This document shows, in pieces, positions 1 through 11,043 of a stretch of DNA of 64,000 nt (positions within the stretch are counted from its first letter, which is position 1; every line of letters starts with the position of its first letter). The notes beneath the pieces were generated by a model that saw nothing but the letters and a program-made list of their open reading frames with translations, ran no database searches and was not told the origin of the DNA. The DNA is from Sorex araneus (lineage: Eukaryota > Chordata > Mammalia > Eulipotyphla > Soricidae): the NCBI RefSeq assembly GCF_027595985.1, contig NC_073304.1, positions 221,316,500-221,380,499 on the forward strand, in the 5' to 3' direction. The position numbers and the translations under genes were made by a program.

Positions 1-555
1 CATGCAAAGTAGCCGAAAGAGTGAGTTCCATCCCAGGCCCCAGCCGCCAAGGTTCCACCCAACCCCGATCCAGCCCTAGGCTGGAGGGGGGGTGGGGCGG
101 GGAGGTGGGGGAAGGCAAAGGGGAGCAACTTTCAGGCTCTGACCAAGAACAGGAGCTGACCGCATTCTAACTGTTGGAACATGTGGGCTCAATCTCTTCC
201 TTCCTGACCCTCAGACCAGCCTGTGTCCCCCACCTCCCACAACGCTGTCCTGGGAGCAGGTGTCCCCTGGGGCTGTGCTCATCTGGACGCCCCACACCCT
301 GCTTGCACACTCACCCCACACCCGCCACCCTCCCCCGGAAGGCCTTGAGTCCGTGATGACTGGAACTCGGGCATCAGCCCGCCCCAGCCTTGGCACAGCC
401 CTGCAGGAGCCCCGGGTCCCCTGACCCCTGATCCCCCACTTCCCCTGCTCTCTCCCCCAGCTCTGTGTGCCCTTTGGTTGGAGAGCTTTCAGCGCGTCTT
501 AAAGAACAATCAATTTTATCCACTTTTTAAAATTTTCCAGTAAATGGATTTTCGG

Positions 556-750
556 GGGCGGGGGGAGTGGATAGTACAGTGGGTAGGGCACTTGTCTTGC
601 ACACAGCTGACCTGGGTTCCGTCCCCGGGGCCCTGCCAGGAGTGATCCTTGGGTGCAGAGCCAGGAGTAAGGCCTGAGCACCAGATAAACAAAAAAACAA
701 ACTCAAAACAATAAACTCAAACTCAAAAAAATAAACTCAAAAAACAAAAA
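556..750 (+). repeat. SOR-like SINE, diverged
   Basis: The head ATAGTACAGTGGGTAGGGCA, a degenerate B box and AGCCAGGAGTAAGGCCTGAGCACC are followed by an A-rich tail of (AAACTCA) runs. It is an old copy. Confidence 0.75.
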
Positions 751-969
751 GAGGGGGGAAAAGACCCCAGGGTTTATGAGCAACCCCAGCCCAGCGGAGG
801 GGAGGTGGGTGCCGAGGCCCTCTGAGCTGCGAGCCGCCTCATCCAGACTCAGTGGCCAGGCCGGCAGGGACACAGGAGACGCTGTATCCCATGCTGTCAC
901 CCACTGAGGCCCCCGGAGGTCTGATGTCCCTTAACTTACCAAAACCCCCACAAACCTACAAAGTGGGCA

Positions 970-1045
970 CGGCCATTCACAAAAGAGAAACCGAGGCCTG
1001 GAGTCACCTAAGGCATCCACCTGCGGTGACACAGCCTGTAAGAAA
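970..1045 (-). repeat. MIR-like fragment
   Basis: CATTCACAAAAGAGAAACCGAGGC followed by GGTGACACAGCCTGTAAG resembles the reverse complement of the MIR core. It is short and diverged. Confidence 0.4.
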
Positions 1046-1570
1046 GGAGAAGGTGGGGGGGGGGTCCCGACCCAGGGGTCTCTGCAGACAGCTGAGCTCA
1101 GCCCCCCCCCCACTGAGGAACCAAGAACTGTCAGACCCACTTCCTGCCACCCAGCACCCTACGCTTCCTGTTGTTGCCCACATTGAGCTCTTACTCACTG
1201 GGGAACCCCCCCCACAAGCACCCCTCAGAGGGAAGTGGGGGGCCGCCCCTCCCCGTGTGCACAGCCTACCGTTGGCGCCCGCCCCGCCCCGAGAGGTGGG
1301 CCTCCTGGTTTCCGGTGCCAGGCAGCTCTGGGCTGGGCCACAGTAGGGATGGGACCCGAGGTGGTGGGCACCGGGCAGGGGGGCGCAGTGGCAGGGTAGA
1401 GTGGTCCTGGTGGTGCTGGTGGAGGGGGTCCCCCTGGAGAGGTGGGTCAGGGCCCCAAGGTGAAGCCCACCATGGGATTCAGCCCCCTAACTTCCTTGCA
1501 GGGGTGAGGGTGAGGCGGGCACCTCCTCTGAGTCAGGCCTGGTGCTCAGCACTCTTTGTTTTTATTTTTG

Positions 1571-1733
1571 ACTTTTTGGGTCACACCCGGTGATGCTCAG
1601 GGGTTACTCCTGGCCCTGCACTCAGGAATTACTCCTGGTGGTGTTTGGAGGACCATATGGGATGCTGGGGATCGAACCTGGGTCGGCCGCGTGCAAGGCT
1701 AATGCCCTCCCCACTGGACTAACGCTCTGGTCT
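1571..1733 (-). repeat. SOR SINE, reverse orientation
   Basis: It reads TTTTTGGGTCACACCCGGTG to the reverse-complemented head (CTAACGCTCTGGTC). The whole body is present with moderate divergence. Confidence 0.9.
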
Positions 1734-1734
1734 C

Positions 1735-1919
1735 TATTTTTTTTTTTTTTTTTTGGTTTTTGGGTCACACCCGGCGATGCATAGGGGTTACTCCTGGCTC
1801 ATGCACTCAGGAATTACTCCTGGCGGGGCTCGGGGGACCATATGGGATGCTGGGAATCGAACCCGGGTCGGCCGCGCGCAGGGCAAACGCCCTACCCGCT
1901 GTGCTATCGCTCCAGCCCC
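1735..1919 (-). repeat. SOR SINE, reverse orientation, young
   Basis: A T-tract, GGGTCACACCCGGCGATGC, the full body and GCTATCGCTCCAGCCCC are all near consensus. The flanks CTGGTCTCTATTTT and CTGGCCTCTATTCT look like a target-site duplication. Confidence 0.92.
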
Positions 1920-1989
1920 TGGCCTCTATTCTTGAGCCCCTCAACTTGGTTCCATCCCTTTGGGGCTTCCAAGGAGCCTGCCCCGGAGG

Positions 1990-2255
1990 CCCCGAGTCGG
2001 GTGAAGCCAGAGTGAAAGCAGGGCCTTAGGTCCAGGGTGAGGCCTCAACTCACTCACTTCCGGCTTCCAGCTGCTCTAAATGATGCATGTGCTCCCCCCT
2101 CCCCGCCCAGTACCTCCCCCCTCTGACCGGCTCTCCCACCCTGTGCACGGAGGCAGGTGGGGGTAAGGCCTATGTCCCCCCCCAGCACTGACTCAAGCTC
2201 AAAGATGGCCCCAGGGACTGTGGCTCCTTCTCCCCTCACCCCCTTCTGCCCCACG
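1990..2255. repeat. Dispersed duplication, copy A (partner at 3580-3825)
   Basis: The stretch from GTGAAGCCAGAG through CTCTAAATGATGCA to GGCTCCTTCTCCCCTCACC is repeated about 1.58 kb downstream with substitutions and small indels. It does not resemble the SOR, MIR or L1 sequences in this window, so it looks like a local duplication in FMNL1 intron 1 or an unrecognised repeat family. Confidence 0.75.
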
Positions 2256-3579
2256 GGTCCCGCCTCTCTGCTTGTGTTTTGTTTTCTTCTCCTTCCTTCT
2301 GGAAACCGGCTCAGAGAGCGCAGCCTGGTGCTCGGGGTCACTCAGGTAGGGGGTGACCCAGCGGCCCCCACACCGTGCCACCCCAGAGCCCTGGAAGCAG
2401 CTCGGTCTTTCCCACCATGAGTCACCACCTTCCCGGGCAGGCCCGGCTCTCCCTGGGGCAACCCCACCTGCTCCCGCTCGTCTCCCCCAGCCCGGTGCCA
2501 ACGGGTCCCACATGTCCCGGTGAATCACGCCTCCTGCATGCTCGGCCCCCCTACCCGTGTCCTGTCCAGCGGCCGGCCGGGCATGTCAGCCACAGCCTGG
2601 CCCAGCCCCACACCGCCCCATGTGGCCATGACCTTGCCGGACCCTCCACGTGAGACACAGCTGTCTGTCCCCAGACGTCCCCTGGCCCACTGAGGAGGAG
2701 GCCGCTGGCTCCAGAAGCTGCTGCAGCCCCATCAGACCGCGCCTGGTCAGCCTCAGAGGGACAGGGGCCAGCGGAACGGCAGGACCGCCGGGGTCACACC
2801 CCGCCCAGGACCCACGACGTTCTGAGGCACATGCTTAGGGTACCCCAGGTGCGAACCGTGTCCAGGACCTGGAAGGACACGGCCGCTGGGCCTGGCCCCC
2901 GGCGGGCGGGTTCTCCGAGCCTCAGCCCCCCTGTCCCCTTCCACATTGCCGGGGCAGCAGTGGGGGGCCCTGGGTTCAACTCTCTCCCCGCCCCCCAAGC
3001 CGGGGCACCCCTTGCCCGCAGGAGGACCGCCCCACCAGCAGCGGGGAGCAGTTCAGGGCCGGGGGATCCTACTCGCCACCCGAGAGGTGAAGGCTGAGCT
3101 TCAGGAAGAGGAAGGGACTCTGGGAGCCACGTGGCTGGACCCCGGCTCGGGCTGTGGCCCGCAGGCAGGCTGAGGTGGCCGCTGGGCTGAGCACATGCCC
3201 CGAGGGAGGAGCCCTGGGTTGGGTCCCAGCACCACGAAAAGGACGAGGGGGTCCCATCGTGGCGGGGGCGGCCATCCCCCGCCTTCCCCCAGACAGTGGC
3301 CAAGCAGAGCACCGGAGGTCAGCAGGGGTGCTGAGGTGCCCAGCGGGCCTGTGGGTCTCCCAGCTGCTGCCAGCCCTGCATTCTCGAGCTGTGCGGGTTG
3401 GGTGTGTCCTGCCCGCAAGAGGACAGGGGGTGGCAGGCTCCCTCCCCAGGAAGCAGGTGTAGGTATAAACAGGCTGGGCTGGGTGGAGGGAGCCCCAGCG
3501 GTGACCCGCGCCCTACACTCCCCCCAGCCTCCCTCCCCTGCTTCAGCACAGCAGCCCAAGCGGTCCAGCCCTCCGCCAA

Positions 3580-3825
3580 GTGGGGTGAAGCCAAAATGGA
3601 AGCCCTGTCCTTAGGAGGTCCATGGCGGGGAGCCCTCAACTCACTTCCGGCTCTTCTGCTGCTCTAAATGATGCACGTGCTCCCTCCCCGCAGTGCTCCC
3701 CCACCCTGTATGCAGAGGCAGGCTGGGGGGGGAAGGCTTCTGTCCCCTCAGAACCGACTGGGGCTCGCAGATGGCCCCAGGGGCTGCGGCTCCTTCTCCC
3801 CTCACCCCCATCTGCTCTGCTCGCT
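3580..3825. repeat. Dispersed duplication, copy B (partner at 1990-2255)
   Basis: Second copy of the intronic duplication, in the same orientation. Shared landmarks in order are GGTGAAGCCA, CTTAGG, CAACTCACTTCCGGCT, GCTGCTCTAAATGATGCA, CACCCTGT, GAGGCAGG, GATGGCCCCAGGG and GGCTCCTTCTCCCCTCACC. Confidence 0.75.
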
Positions 3826-4320
3826 GCCTGGGCTCTGCCGGGCCCTGGGGGAGCAGAAGTAGAGAGGGGGCTTCCCCGAGGGCACCCAGAGCTCCTCCAG
3901 ACAGCCCCCTCAGCCTTTCTCCCAGGAGAGGCTGCAGCCACACGGTTTCCAGGAACTCCTAGGAGGGGCCTCGGCACATCTGGCAAGTGTGCCCTAAGGA
4001 CAGGCCTGGGGAGGGAAATGATGTCAGGGGGTGGGGGAGCCCCAGCCCCTGGGCCAGCCTCCGGCCCCCACCCTCAGCCGGGTCACACCAGGCAGGGCCT
4101 GGGGGTGCGGGGAAGCACACTTTCTTCCTCCGTTGGCTGGGTCCTGTGGGGGGGGACGGACCCCCAGGTCATCCTAGGGAAGGAGCCCCGGGACCATCTG
4201 CAGGAGAGGAAGTGAGAAAGTGGCCTCCCCTCACTTCTGCCTCCACCGGCCTCCCATCCCGGTCAACTCCACTCTGAAGCCCCAGCCCACCCCACCCAGC
4301 CTGGCCCCAAGCCCCCCACC

Positions 4321-4516
4321 CCAGGACAATGTGTGCGTGTGGGAGGGGAGGGTGTTCCCGAGAAGCCTTCCTGACCCTCCCTCCTGCCTCCTCCCCCGTG
4401 GCCCTGAGCCCCCCCTCCCCAGGACAATGTGTGTGTGTGTGGTGGAAGGGGTCCACTCAAGCCTTCCTGACGCCCCCTACCTACCCCGAAGCCCTCGGGT
4501 GGGGAGGGGGTACCCG
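4321..4516. repeat. Tandem duplication, two units of about 97 bp
   Basis: CCAGGACAATGTGTG occurs at 4321 and again at 4419, and AAGCCTTCCTGAC at about 4363 and 4459. The two diverged units lie head to tail in FMNL1 intron 1, about 430 bp from the exon 1 donor. Unit 2 carries a short TG expansion. Confidence 0.8.
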
Positions 4517-4549
4517 GATAAGGACCCCAGACCCCTCTCCCACATTTGC

Positions 4550-5960
4550 AGGTCTGACCCCGCTCCCAGCAGCCCAGGCAGCCGGAAAAGCGGCCCGCGG
4601 GCGCCTCCACCGGCCCCCCTTGCCCAAGCAGAAATGTCACCCTCGCCGGGCACCGCAGAGACGCGCCCGACCCCGACGGGGGGCCGAGGACCCCCCCTCG
4701 CCGGCTGCGCTCCCAACTTCCTCACCGGACATTTCGGAGCCCTTTCGACCCAGGAGCGCAGGGGGAGGGGAGCGCCCCGGGGAGGGAACGGGGCGCAGCA
4801 GAAGAAAGTTTAGGGGGGGGTGAGAGCGGCGCCCCGGGGCGCGGCCGCCCGCTCCCCCCGCCGCCCTCGGGGCACCGACGGGGCCCGGGATCCCGGGGGC
4901 GGGGACGCGCGGCGCGCCCCGCGCGGGCCGGGGACACTCACCAGCACCCGGTGGAAGCGCTCCTCCAGCTCGCCGGCCGCGGGCATCGGCTGCTTGGGCG
5001 GCGCGGGCGACCTGGGGGGCGGCGCGGCGGGGGCCGCGGGCGGCTCGGCGCCGCCGGCCGCGTTGCCCATGGTGGTCCCCACCCAGCCGGTCAGGCGCCT
5101 CCAGCCGCGGAGATCCAGCTTGCCGGGGGCCCGGGGGCGCGGCGGGGCGCGGCGGCGGGGCGGGCGCTCGGCTCAGCGACCCATCGGGGCGGCCCCGGGC
5201 GGCGCGGCGGGGGGAGGAAGTGGGGCTCGGGGCGCGGGGGCCGCGGCGGGCCGGGCCGGGGGCAGGAAGCGGCGGCGCGGGCTCCCCCCTCGGCGCCTCT
5301 CCAACTTCTGCTGTGGCTCCCCGAGCGCGCAAACCGCATCTCGCCGCCGCGCGCCCGGCCCCGGGGGGGCGGGCTGCAGGGAGGGGCGGCCGCGGCCCGG
5401 CCGGCCGGGGGTCCAGCCGCAGAGGGGGCGGCCCGCGCCGCTCCACCTGCCCGAGCGCGGGGCCACCGGGCGCGGCTCCGCCGGCGGCGCGCGCGGCTCG
5501 GCCGCCTCCGGGTCCTAGAACCGCGCGCTCCGCACCGCTCCGGGCCGGCACCGCGGGCTTGCCGGGGGAAGAGTCGCGGACCCCGGGTCGAGCGGGGCAG
5601 ACCCCCGGGCGGCGGCTGGGGGACCCCCGGAGCCGGCGGTGCAGGGCGTCAGGGCTGCGCCCCCCTTCCGGGTCCCCGGCTGAGGAGGTGGGAGCCCCCT
5701 TCCAGGCCCCCCACCCCGTGTTTCTCTCCGCCTCCGTTTAGCCCAGAACCGAGCTAAGCACCCGGAGGGGTCCAGCTGCGAACGGGAACCCCTGAGGCAG
5801 GCCGGGGCGCAGACTCGGACCCGCGGAGACCACCCCCGCCCTCGGTCCCACCCCGGGGCTCGTGCCCGCCTGCCCCGGGGCTCTGGCAAGGGGGCTCCCC
5901 GGGGAAAGGCCGCCGGCCACAAGCCGGCGCCCGCCGAGGTGGTGTCCAGAAACCGGGGGA
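4550..5960 (-). promoter_or_regulatory. FMNL1: CpG-island promoter and 5' UTR of FMNL1
   Basis: Very GC- and CpG-rich sequence surrounds FMNL1 exon 1, with the promoter side at higher coordinates. No TATA box is apparent, so initiation is probably dispersed. ETS/PU.1-type cores are visible at about 5214-5222 (GAGGAAGTG) and 5263-5271 (CAGGAAGCG), which would fit haematopoietic expression, but this is inference from short motifs. The transcription start cannot be placed from sequence alone. Confidence 0.7.
4942..5070 (-). CDS. FMNL1: FMNL1 coding exon 1 (formin-like 1, N-terminus)
   Basis: This exon encodes the first 43 residues of formin-like protein 1, a Diaphanous-related formin that nucleates and elongates actin filaments, mainly in blood cells. 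The peptide starts MGNAAGGAEPP, runs through a Pro/Ala-rich stretch (residues 8-28) and ends in the family-typical PMPAAGELEERFHRVL. It then meets a consensus donor (CTG then GTGAGT) at a codon boundary. Gly2 in the MGNAA context is the known N-myristoylation site type of FMNL proteins, suggesting membrane targeting. The ATG at 5070 has a strong Kozak context (ACCACCATGG); an in-frame GTG 12 bases upstream is not needed. The GTPase-binding/FH3, FH1 and FH2 domains are in exons beyond the left edge. Recognition is from similarity to human FMNL1 as remembered. Confidence 0.93.
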
Positions 5961-6112
5961 GGCTGGGGAGCTGAGATCGGAGCCGGAACAAGCGCCCCAC
6001 CCGCCGGGACCCCTTTGCACCCGCGCCCCGCTCTCCTGAGCAAGCCTGCGTCTGGCAGTTACAGAAATACTTCCAGCCTTTCTTGCTTCATCTTCACCAT
6101 GGCTGGGGGAAG

Positions 6113-6190
6113 GTAGGTGCGCTACCCTCATTTCCGAGGCTGGGGAAGTTGAGGCTCCGAGAGGTTAAGTGACTAGCCCAAGGGAAGCGC
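6113..6190 (-). repeat. MIR fragment
   Basis: AAGTTGAGGCTCCGAGAGGTTAAGTGACTAGCCCAAGG is the reverse complement of the conserved MIR core. Some sequence on either side may belong to it. Confidence 0.8.
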
Positions 6191-6934
6191 CTCCCAGGTC
6201 CACACTGCGTGGAGCTGCCGGCCCACCCCGTGCCCACCCCGTGCCCACCCCTCTCTTCCCCGGTGGGAAAGGATTAAGGGAACCCTGGACCTTGGCACAC
6301 TGCTCCTGTCCCTTGTGTCCCTCCTTGGTTTGTGGGCATCTCTGTGCTATGGAGGGGTTAATGAGAGAGACCTGGATTTCTTTTCTAGGCCAGACCAAGG
6401 TCCTAAGCTTCCCCACCCTCTCAATAACCAAACCACTGGCGAGCTTAAACCAGAGCTGGGGCTGAGCTGTCTCCTTATGAAGACGGCCTTGGGGTGGGTG
6501 CCTCTCCCCCGCCACCCCCGCCCCTCCAGGCTGACCTGATTTCAGTCTTTCTGGTGCCAAGGTCACCAGGTGGGTGAGCTACGACGAGGCCACTTATTTC
6601 CTGTCCCAGCTGGGCACTGGAAGGTAAAACCAAGCAGGGTCCTTCCCCCTTGCCCCCCGCCCCCTGCCCTCTCCCCCAGCCTAGGTCCGTCTTGCCCCAG
6701 AGATGGACTAGGACCACTTCTTTCCTCCCCCCGTTGTCCTCAAGGGCAGTCAGTCTCTCTCCACGTACTGCCCTGCTGTGGGCCGGCATGGCCTGTGTTG
6801 GGGATTGGGTGACAAATGACAAGAGGCCCTGTCCTTGGACTGCTCCCAGCCCTGCAGGGACAGACACTCGACGCTTCTGGGGGCAAGAGCAGCAACTGTT
6901 CATGCTCCTCTTGTCCAGAACTACTTTTTTAGTT

Positions 6935-7062
6935 GGGGGAGTGGGGGGAGGGGGTGGTCAGAGGCTGTTCCTGGCTCTGTGCCCAGGGGTCACTCCTGGC
7001 AGTGCTGGGGGATCAAAACCGGAGGGGCCACGTGCGGGGCAAGTGTCTCTCCCGAGGCGGAA
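6935..7062 (-). repeat. SOR-like SINE fragment, old
   Basis: TTCCTGGCTCTGTGCCCAGGGGTCACTCCTGGCAGTGCTGGGGGATCAAAAC matches the reverse SOR body without an intact head. Confidence 0.65.
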
Positions 7063-7079
7063 AGCCTGAGCAGGGCGAG

Positions 7080-7800
7080 GAGCCTCTAATGCAGTAGTTG
7101 CCAGGCTCTGCCCGCAGCCCCTGGGGTGCTCAGGCCACTGCCAACCACCATCTCACCAGGCCTAACGGAAATGAGTCTGGACTGACAGGACCCAGATGTG
7201 GAAAATAGTCAGCTCAGCAAGCCTGCTTTTCCTCTTGTTGTGCTGATCAGAAGCTTCGAGAGACACGTTAAAAAAAGAAAAAAGAAAATTTAATCAATCG
7301 TGGCTTAATAAATTTGGTTGACTTAGCAGGAAGTGTCTTTCCCATCAGGGTCCACAGAGGAGAAAATCCTAGAAGGGATGCTTGGGACCAACGCTTTGGT
7401 GGGTCTGTGCTGCCTCCTGCTGGGCGCAGGCAGTATGACACCCAAGACTGGGCGCAGCCGGCAGAGGTGATGAGATGGAGCCTGGGTGACATTTCTAGAC
7501 TGCCGTCACCTTGTAACTGCCAGCGGGGCATTGTGCACTCGAGGATGACACTCAGAGTTCAAATGACTGAGTAGGTTTCCCCTGGAATCTCTTCTTCATC
7601 TTCTGCTCTAGTGATGCCCTTTAAGGTAACTTTTATTTAAAGGTAATACCTGTTCACGGTTCAAATACCTTTTCAGACATATTTGAGGCAATAAATGGCA
7701 ACATATATGAGACACAATTACACAATTAGACATAAGTGATAGGTCGCACCCCATGCTGTGCCTTGCTATTCCACTCACTAATAAATCTGCCTCTTAAAAT
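7080..7800. other. Non-coding stretch, nothing recognised
   Basis: About 700 bases lie between SINE copies with no recognised exon, RNA gene or repeat. It turns AT-rich after about 7600. A minus-strand frame here has no known family resemblance. Confidence 0.5.
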
Positions 7801-7811
7801 CTGTGTAGTGG

Positions 7812-8115
7812 TGGGACCAGGGCGATAGTACAGCAGGTAGGGCATGTATCTTGCAAGCAGCTGCCCTGGGTTCAATCCCCAGCATCCCATATGGCCCTCC
7901 AGCACCACCAGGAGTAATTCTCGAGTGCAGAGCTAGGAGTAACCCCTGAGCATTGCCGGTGTGATACAAAACAAAACAAAACAAATATCTGTGTGGTCTG
8001 GGGCCAGAGTGATAGCACAGTGGGTAGGGCGCTTCTTGCCTTGCCTGGGGCAGTGCAGAGCCGGGAGTAACCCCTGAGCATCGCCAGGTTTGGCCCTCCC
8101 CCACACACAAAAAAA
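7812..8115 (+). repeat. Two SOR-like SINEs in tandem
   Basis: The first copy (about 7812-7986) is nearly complete with an (AAAAC)n tail. The second (about 7998-8115) goes from the head straight to GCAGAGCCGGGAGTAACCCC, so it lacks an internal segment of about 65 bp that includes the B box. Confidence 0.85.
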
Positions 8116-8335
8116 TCGATATCATAGTCTTCCATCACACAGGAGTTGCAATTAGTCTCACCATTGCCCTCCTGGTGATTATTCTAATGATGTCATCCTT
8201 TGTTTACTACAAATAATGCTGTCTTCAGGAGACTTGCCCATAATATTTGTTTGCGCCTCTGTTTTGTATATTTGCCTATACGACGGGCATACAAAACTGA
8301 CACTACCGAAGCAATGTACCTTTAGTTTTGTTTTT

Positions 8336-8502
8336 GTTTTGGGGGCCACAACCAACGGTGCTCAGGACTTGCTCCTTGCTCTACGCTCAGGGATCACTCC
8401 TGAGGAGGCTCAGGGACCATATGTAGTGCCAGGGATCAAACCCAGGTTAGCGGTGTGCAAGGCAAGAGTCCTACCTGCTGTACTATAACCGCAGGGCCCC
8501 TC
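8336..8502 (-). repeat. SOR-like SINE, reverse, diverged
   Basis: TTTTGGGGGCCACAACCAACGGTGCTCAGG through GGATCAAACCCAGG to TGTACTATAACCGCAGGGCCCC. Confidence 0.8.
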
Positions 8503-8524
8503 AATGCCCTTTTAAATCTTGAGT

Positions 8525-8765
8525 GAATTTTCCTGGACGTGTCCTCCTCCCCCTCTCTTTCCCCTCCCCCGTCCTCCTGTTCCTCCTTCTCTTCCCCCTC
8601 ATCCTCCTCTTCCTACATCCTCCTTCTCATCTTTGGTTTGTGGCTTTGGGGCCACTCTCGGGAGCGCTCAGGAGCTATTCCCAGCTCTGTGCTGGGGGTC
8701 GATTCAACCCGGGGCCTCCTATAAGCGAAACATATCCAGCCCAGAGAGCTGTCACCCAGTTCACC
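8525..8765 (-). repeat. CT-rich tract and partial reverse SOR-like SINE
   Basis: A (TCCTCCC)-rich low-complexity tract (about 8540-8630) precedes a degraded reverse SINE (about 8636-8765) with GGGGCCACTCTCGG and GAGCGCTCAGGAGC. Confidence 0.6.
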
Positions 8766-9549
8766 AAAGCCTTCTTTTGAACTCTGATGAGACCCCTTTG
8801 AAAGTATGTTTTGCTGTTGTTGTTTTATTGTTCTTTTGGGTTTGAGGTCTCCCAGCTAACCCGAGCAGACCCAGGGCCAGCTGGTACCCACTCCCTGGAC
8901 AGCACCAGGCCTTCTCCCCATAAGCTTTGCCACCAACAGTGTCCCGAGCATCCGCTATGCTGGGTGGCAGCCCTGCCAGATAGACCCAGGGCCTGGGAAC
9001 ACAGACAGGCCCAAGGTGACCCAGCTGGGAGATGTCAGAGACAGATCCGAGGCTGATCCACGCACACAGGGACCCGGGAGGGACCAGTGTGAGGCCCTGG
9101 GTTCCAGCCCCAGCTCTGCAAAATAAACACAGAGACGTCCATATGCAACATATATGCATCCATATGCTGATAGGGTTTTGTGGAATGGTTTGGACTGTCC
9201 AGGAAGATTTCACGGACATGGTTTAGCAGACACTTTTTCATTTTTTTTTGTTTGTTTGGTTTGGGTTTGGGTGGGGTGGGGTGGGAGGCAGCTCCCTGCC
9301 TCCCACTTACAGAGCACATGCTCCAGCCCTCTGAATTATCTCTCCCGCCCTAGCTGAAACTTTTACTTGCAGAGAACTCTAAATCCAGAGGAATCCTCCT
9401 GTTACAAAACAGCTAGAAATGTTAGATAAAGGATAAAGTGTGTGTTCTTTTCAATGCAAGGCTGATCTGGGGCTGGGGGTGGGATCCGGTGTGACCGCTA
9501 TTGTAACAAGGCCGAACGGAGAGTACAGGAAGTGAGGTGCTGCCTTTGT

Positions 9550-9910
9550 CTCTTGCAGCTTTGCTCAGGGGACCGGCTGGGCACAGCGCATGGTCCCCTG
9601 AGCAACCACCAGGGGTCACTCCTGAGCACAGAGCCAGAAATAGCCCTGGAGCCCCCGGATGTGGCCCCCACCTCAAGTTTAAAGAGAACCACATTACCTA
9701 AACTATAACTTTAATAATAATAATAATAATAACAACAACAACAACAACAGGACCTGAAAGACAGATAGAGAGATGGTAAAGTGCTTGCCTTGCACACAGT
9801 CAAGCTGGTTTGATCCCTGGCACTCCATCCGGCCCTCTGAACACAGCCAGGAATAGCTCCAATTGGATGTGGCCCAAACCCTCCCTCCCCAAGCCCCTAA
9901 AAAAAAAAAA
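9550..9910 (+). repeat. Two degraded SOR-like SINEs and a (TAA)n(CAA)n tract
   Basis: A partial body lies at about 9590-9680, a TAA/CAA triplet tract at about 9710-9749, and a diverged copy with GGTAAAGTGCTTGCCTTGCAC at about 9752-9910. Confidence 0.7.
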
Positions 9911-9915
9911 TCTTC

Positions 9916-10097
9916 GGGGCCGGAGCGATAGCACAGCGGGTAGGGCGTTTGCCTTGCATGCGGCCGACCAGGGTTCGATCCCCGGCATCCCATATGGTCC
10001 CCCAAGCACCGCCAGGAGTAATTCCTGAGTGCAAAGCCAGGAGTAACCCCTGAGCATCGCTGGGTGTGACCCAAAAAGCAAAAAAAAAAAAAAAAAA
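9916..10097 (+). repeat. SOR SINE, full length, young
   Basis: Complete head GGGGCCGGAGCGATAGCACA, B box GGTTCGATCCC, body and long A tail. TCTTC before the head and after the tail suggests a short target-site duplication. Confidence 0.95.
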
Positions 10098-10503
10098 TCT
10101 TCAAAGGGTCAAATCCAGAAAAGAGCAAGATAAAACCTTGGGGCCTCTGAGGGTCGAAGGCTGGGTCAGAACCCATCTGCTCCTTGCAAAAGTCAAGGGA
10201 ACCCAAACATTGACAGCTCTGGGTAAACTTGCAAAAACCCCGCCCTGCAGAGTGCCACGGTGCACCACTGGGCAGCTCCCGGGGCCATCGCAAAGGTGGA
10301 GCCATTCCTCAGCTAGAGGCACCTAATAACAGCTCTGAAATCATAAAGCAGACAACTACGTGGGAGAGAACCGAGGCCCAGGAGGGGCTGGCGGGGCTTG
10401 AGTCACCCCCGCCCCCAGGGCTGCTGGGTCAGGCCAAAAGTTCAGCAGAAGGCAGCAAGCTGAGCAATACAACCCAAGAGACTAAAGTATTTTGAATACT
10501 CCA

Positions 10504-10640
10504 GGGGTTGGAGTGATAGCACAGCGGGTAGGGCGTTTGCCTTGCACACAGCCAACCCGGGTTCGATTCCCGCCAAGTGCATGAACCAGGAGTAACCCCT
10601 GTGCATCGCTGGGTGTGACCCAAAAAGTAAACAACAAGAA
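10504..10640 (+). repeat. SOR SINE with internal deletion, perfect TSD
   Basis: The head and B box are intact, then GATTCCCGCCAAGTGCATG skips to AACCAGGAGTAACCCC, removing about 50 bp of body. It is flanked by the perfect 19-bp duplication AAAGTATTTTGAATACTCC (10484-10502 and 10641-10659). The unbroken TSD suggests either a deletion after insertion or an already shortened source RNA. Confidence 0.93.
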
Positions 10641-10682
10641 AAAGTATTTTGAATACTCCGGTGAAGAACTGGCAAAATCAGG

Positions 10683-10835
10683 GCTGGGATGCGTGGTTTT
10701 TGCATGTGTATGGCCCTGGATTCAATCCCTGGCACTGCTTGGTCCCCAGGCACTGCCTACAAGTCATTTCTGCCCACCAAGCTGGGAGTACCCCTTAGCA
10801 CCACCGGGCGTGACCCCAAACAGAGAGCAAATTGG
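10683..10835 (+). repeat. SOR-like SINE, diverged
   Basis: ATTCAATCCCTGGCACTGC and CTGGGAGTACCCCTTAGCACCACCGGGCGTGACCCCAAA match the SOR B box region and 3' body. Confidence 0.7.
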
Positions 10836-10978
10836 GAAAAACACATTGGGGAGGTAGGTCAGCACTGCTGGGCCCAAGGGGAAGCATCCAAGTACTGACC
10901 CAAGTACTAGGGAGCCAGGCTGGGCGTAGCTGGGATGGCCCCAAACCCCTGGGCCCCTCCACACTACTAGGCATACAT

Positions 10979-10992
10979 GTGCACACACACGT

Positions 10993-11038
<46 letters not shown>
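10979..11038. repeat. (CA)n microsatellite
   Basis: About 60 bp of CA dinucleotides with a GTGCG interruption near the start. Confidence 0.97.

Positions 11039-11043
<5 letters not shown>

Larger units (their letters stand above)
1..4941 (-). other. FMNL1: FMNL1 intron 1 (5' part, runs off the window)
   Basis: This follows the FMNL1 exon 1 splice donor and continues past the left edge, so FMNL1 exon 2 lies outside the window. It is GC-rich and contains SOR SINE copies (about 556-750, 1571-1733, 1735-1919), an old MIR-like stretch (about 970-1045), a dispersed internal duplication (about 1990-2255 and 3580-3825) and a 97-bp tandem duplication (4321-4516). No coding exon is recognisable; the open frames here are GC-rich chance frames. 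The gene call rests on the exon at 4942-5070. Confidence 0.7.

Noticed and set aside
5071-5082. Upstream in-frame GTG start for FMNL1
   Set aside because: The ATG at 5070 has a strong Kozak context and gives the myristoylatable MGNAA start expected of the family.
4637-5757. Long frames across the FMNL1 CpG island on both strands
   Set aside because: Compositional; the only supported coding sequence is the 43-codon FMNL1 exon with a splice donor.
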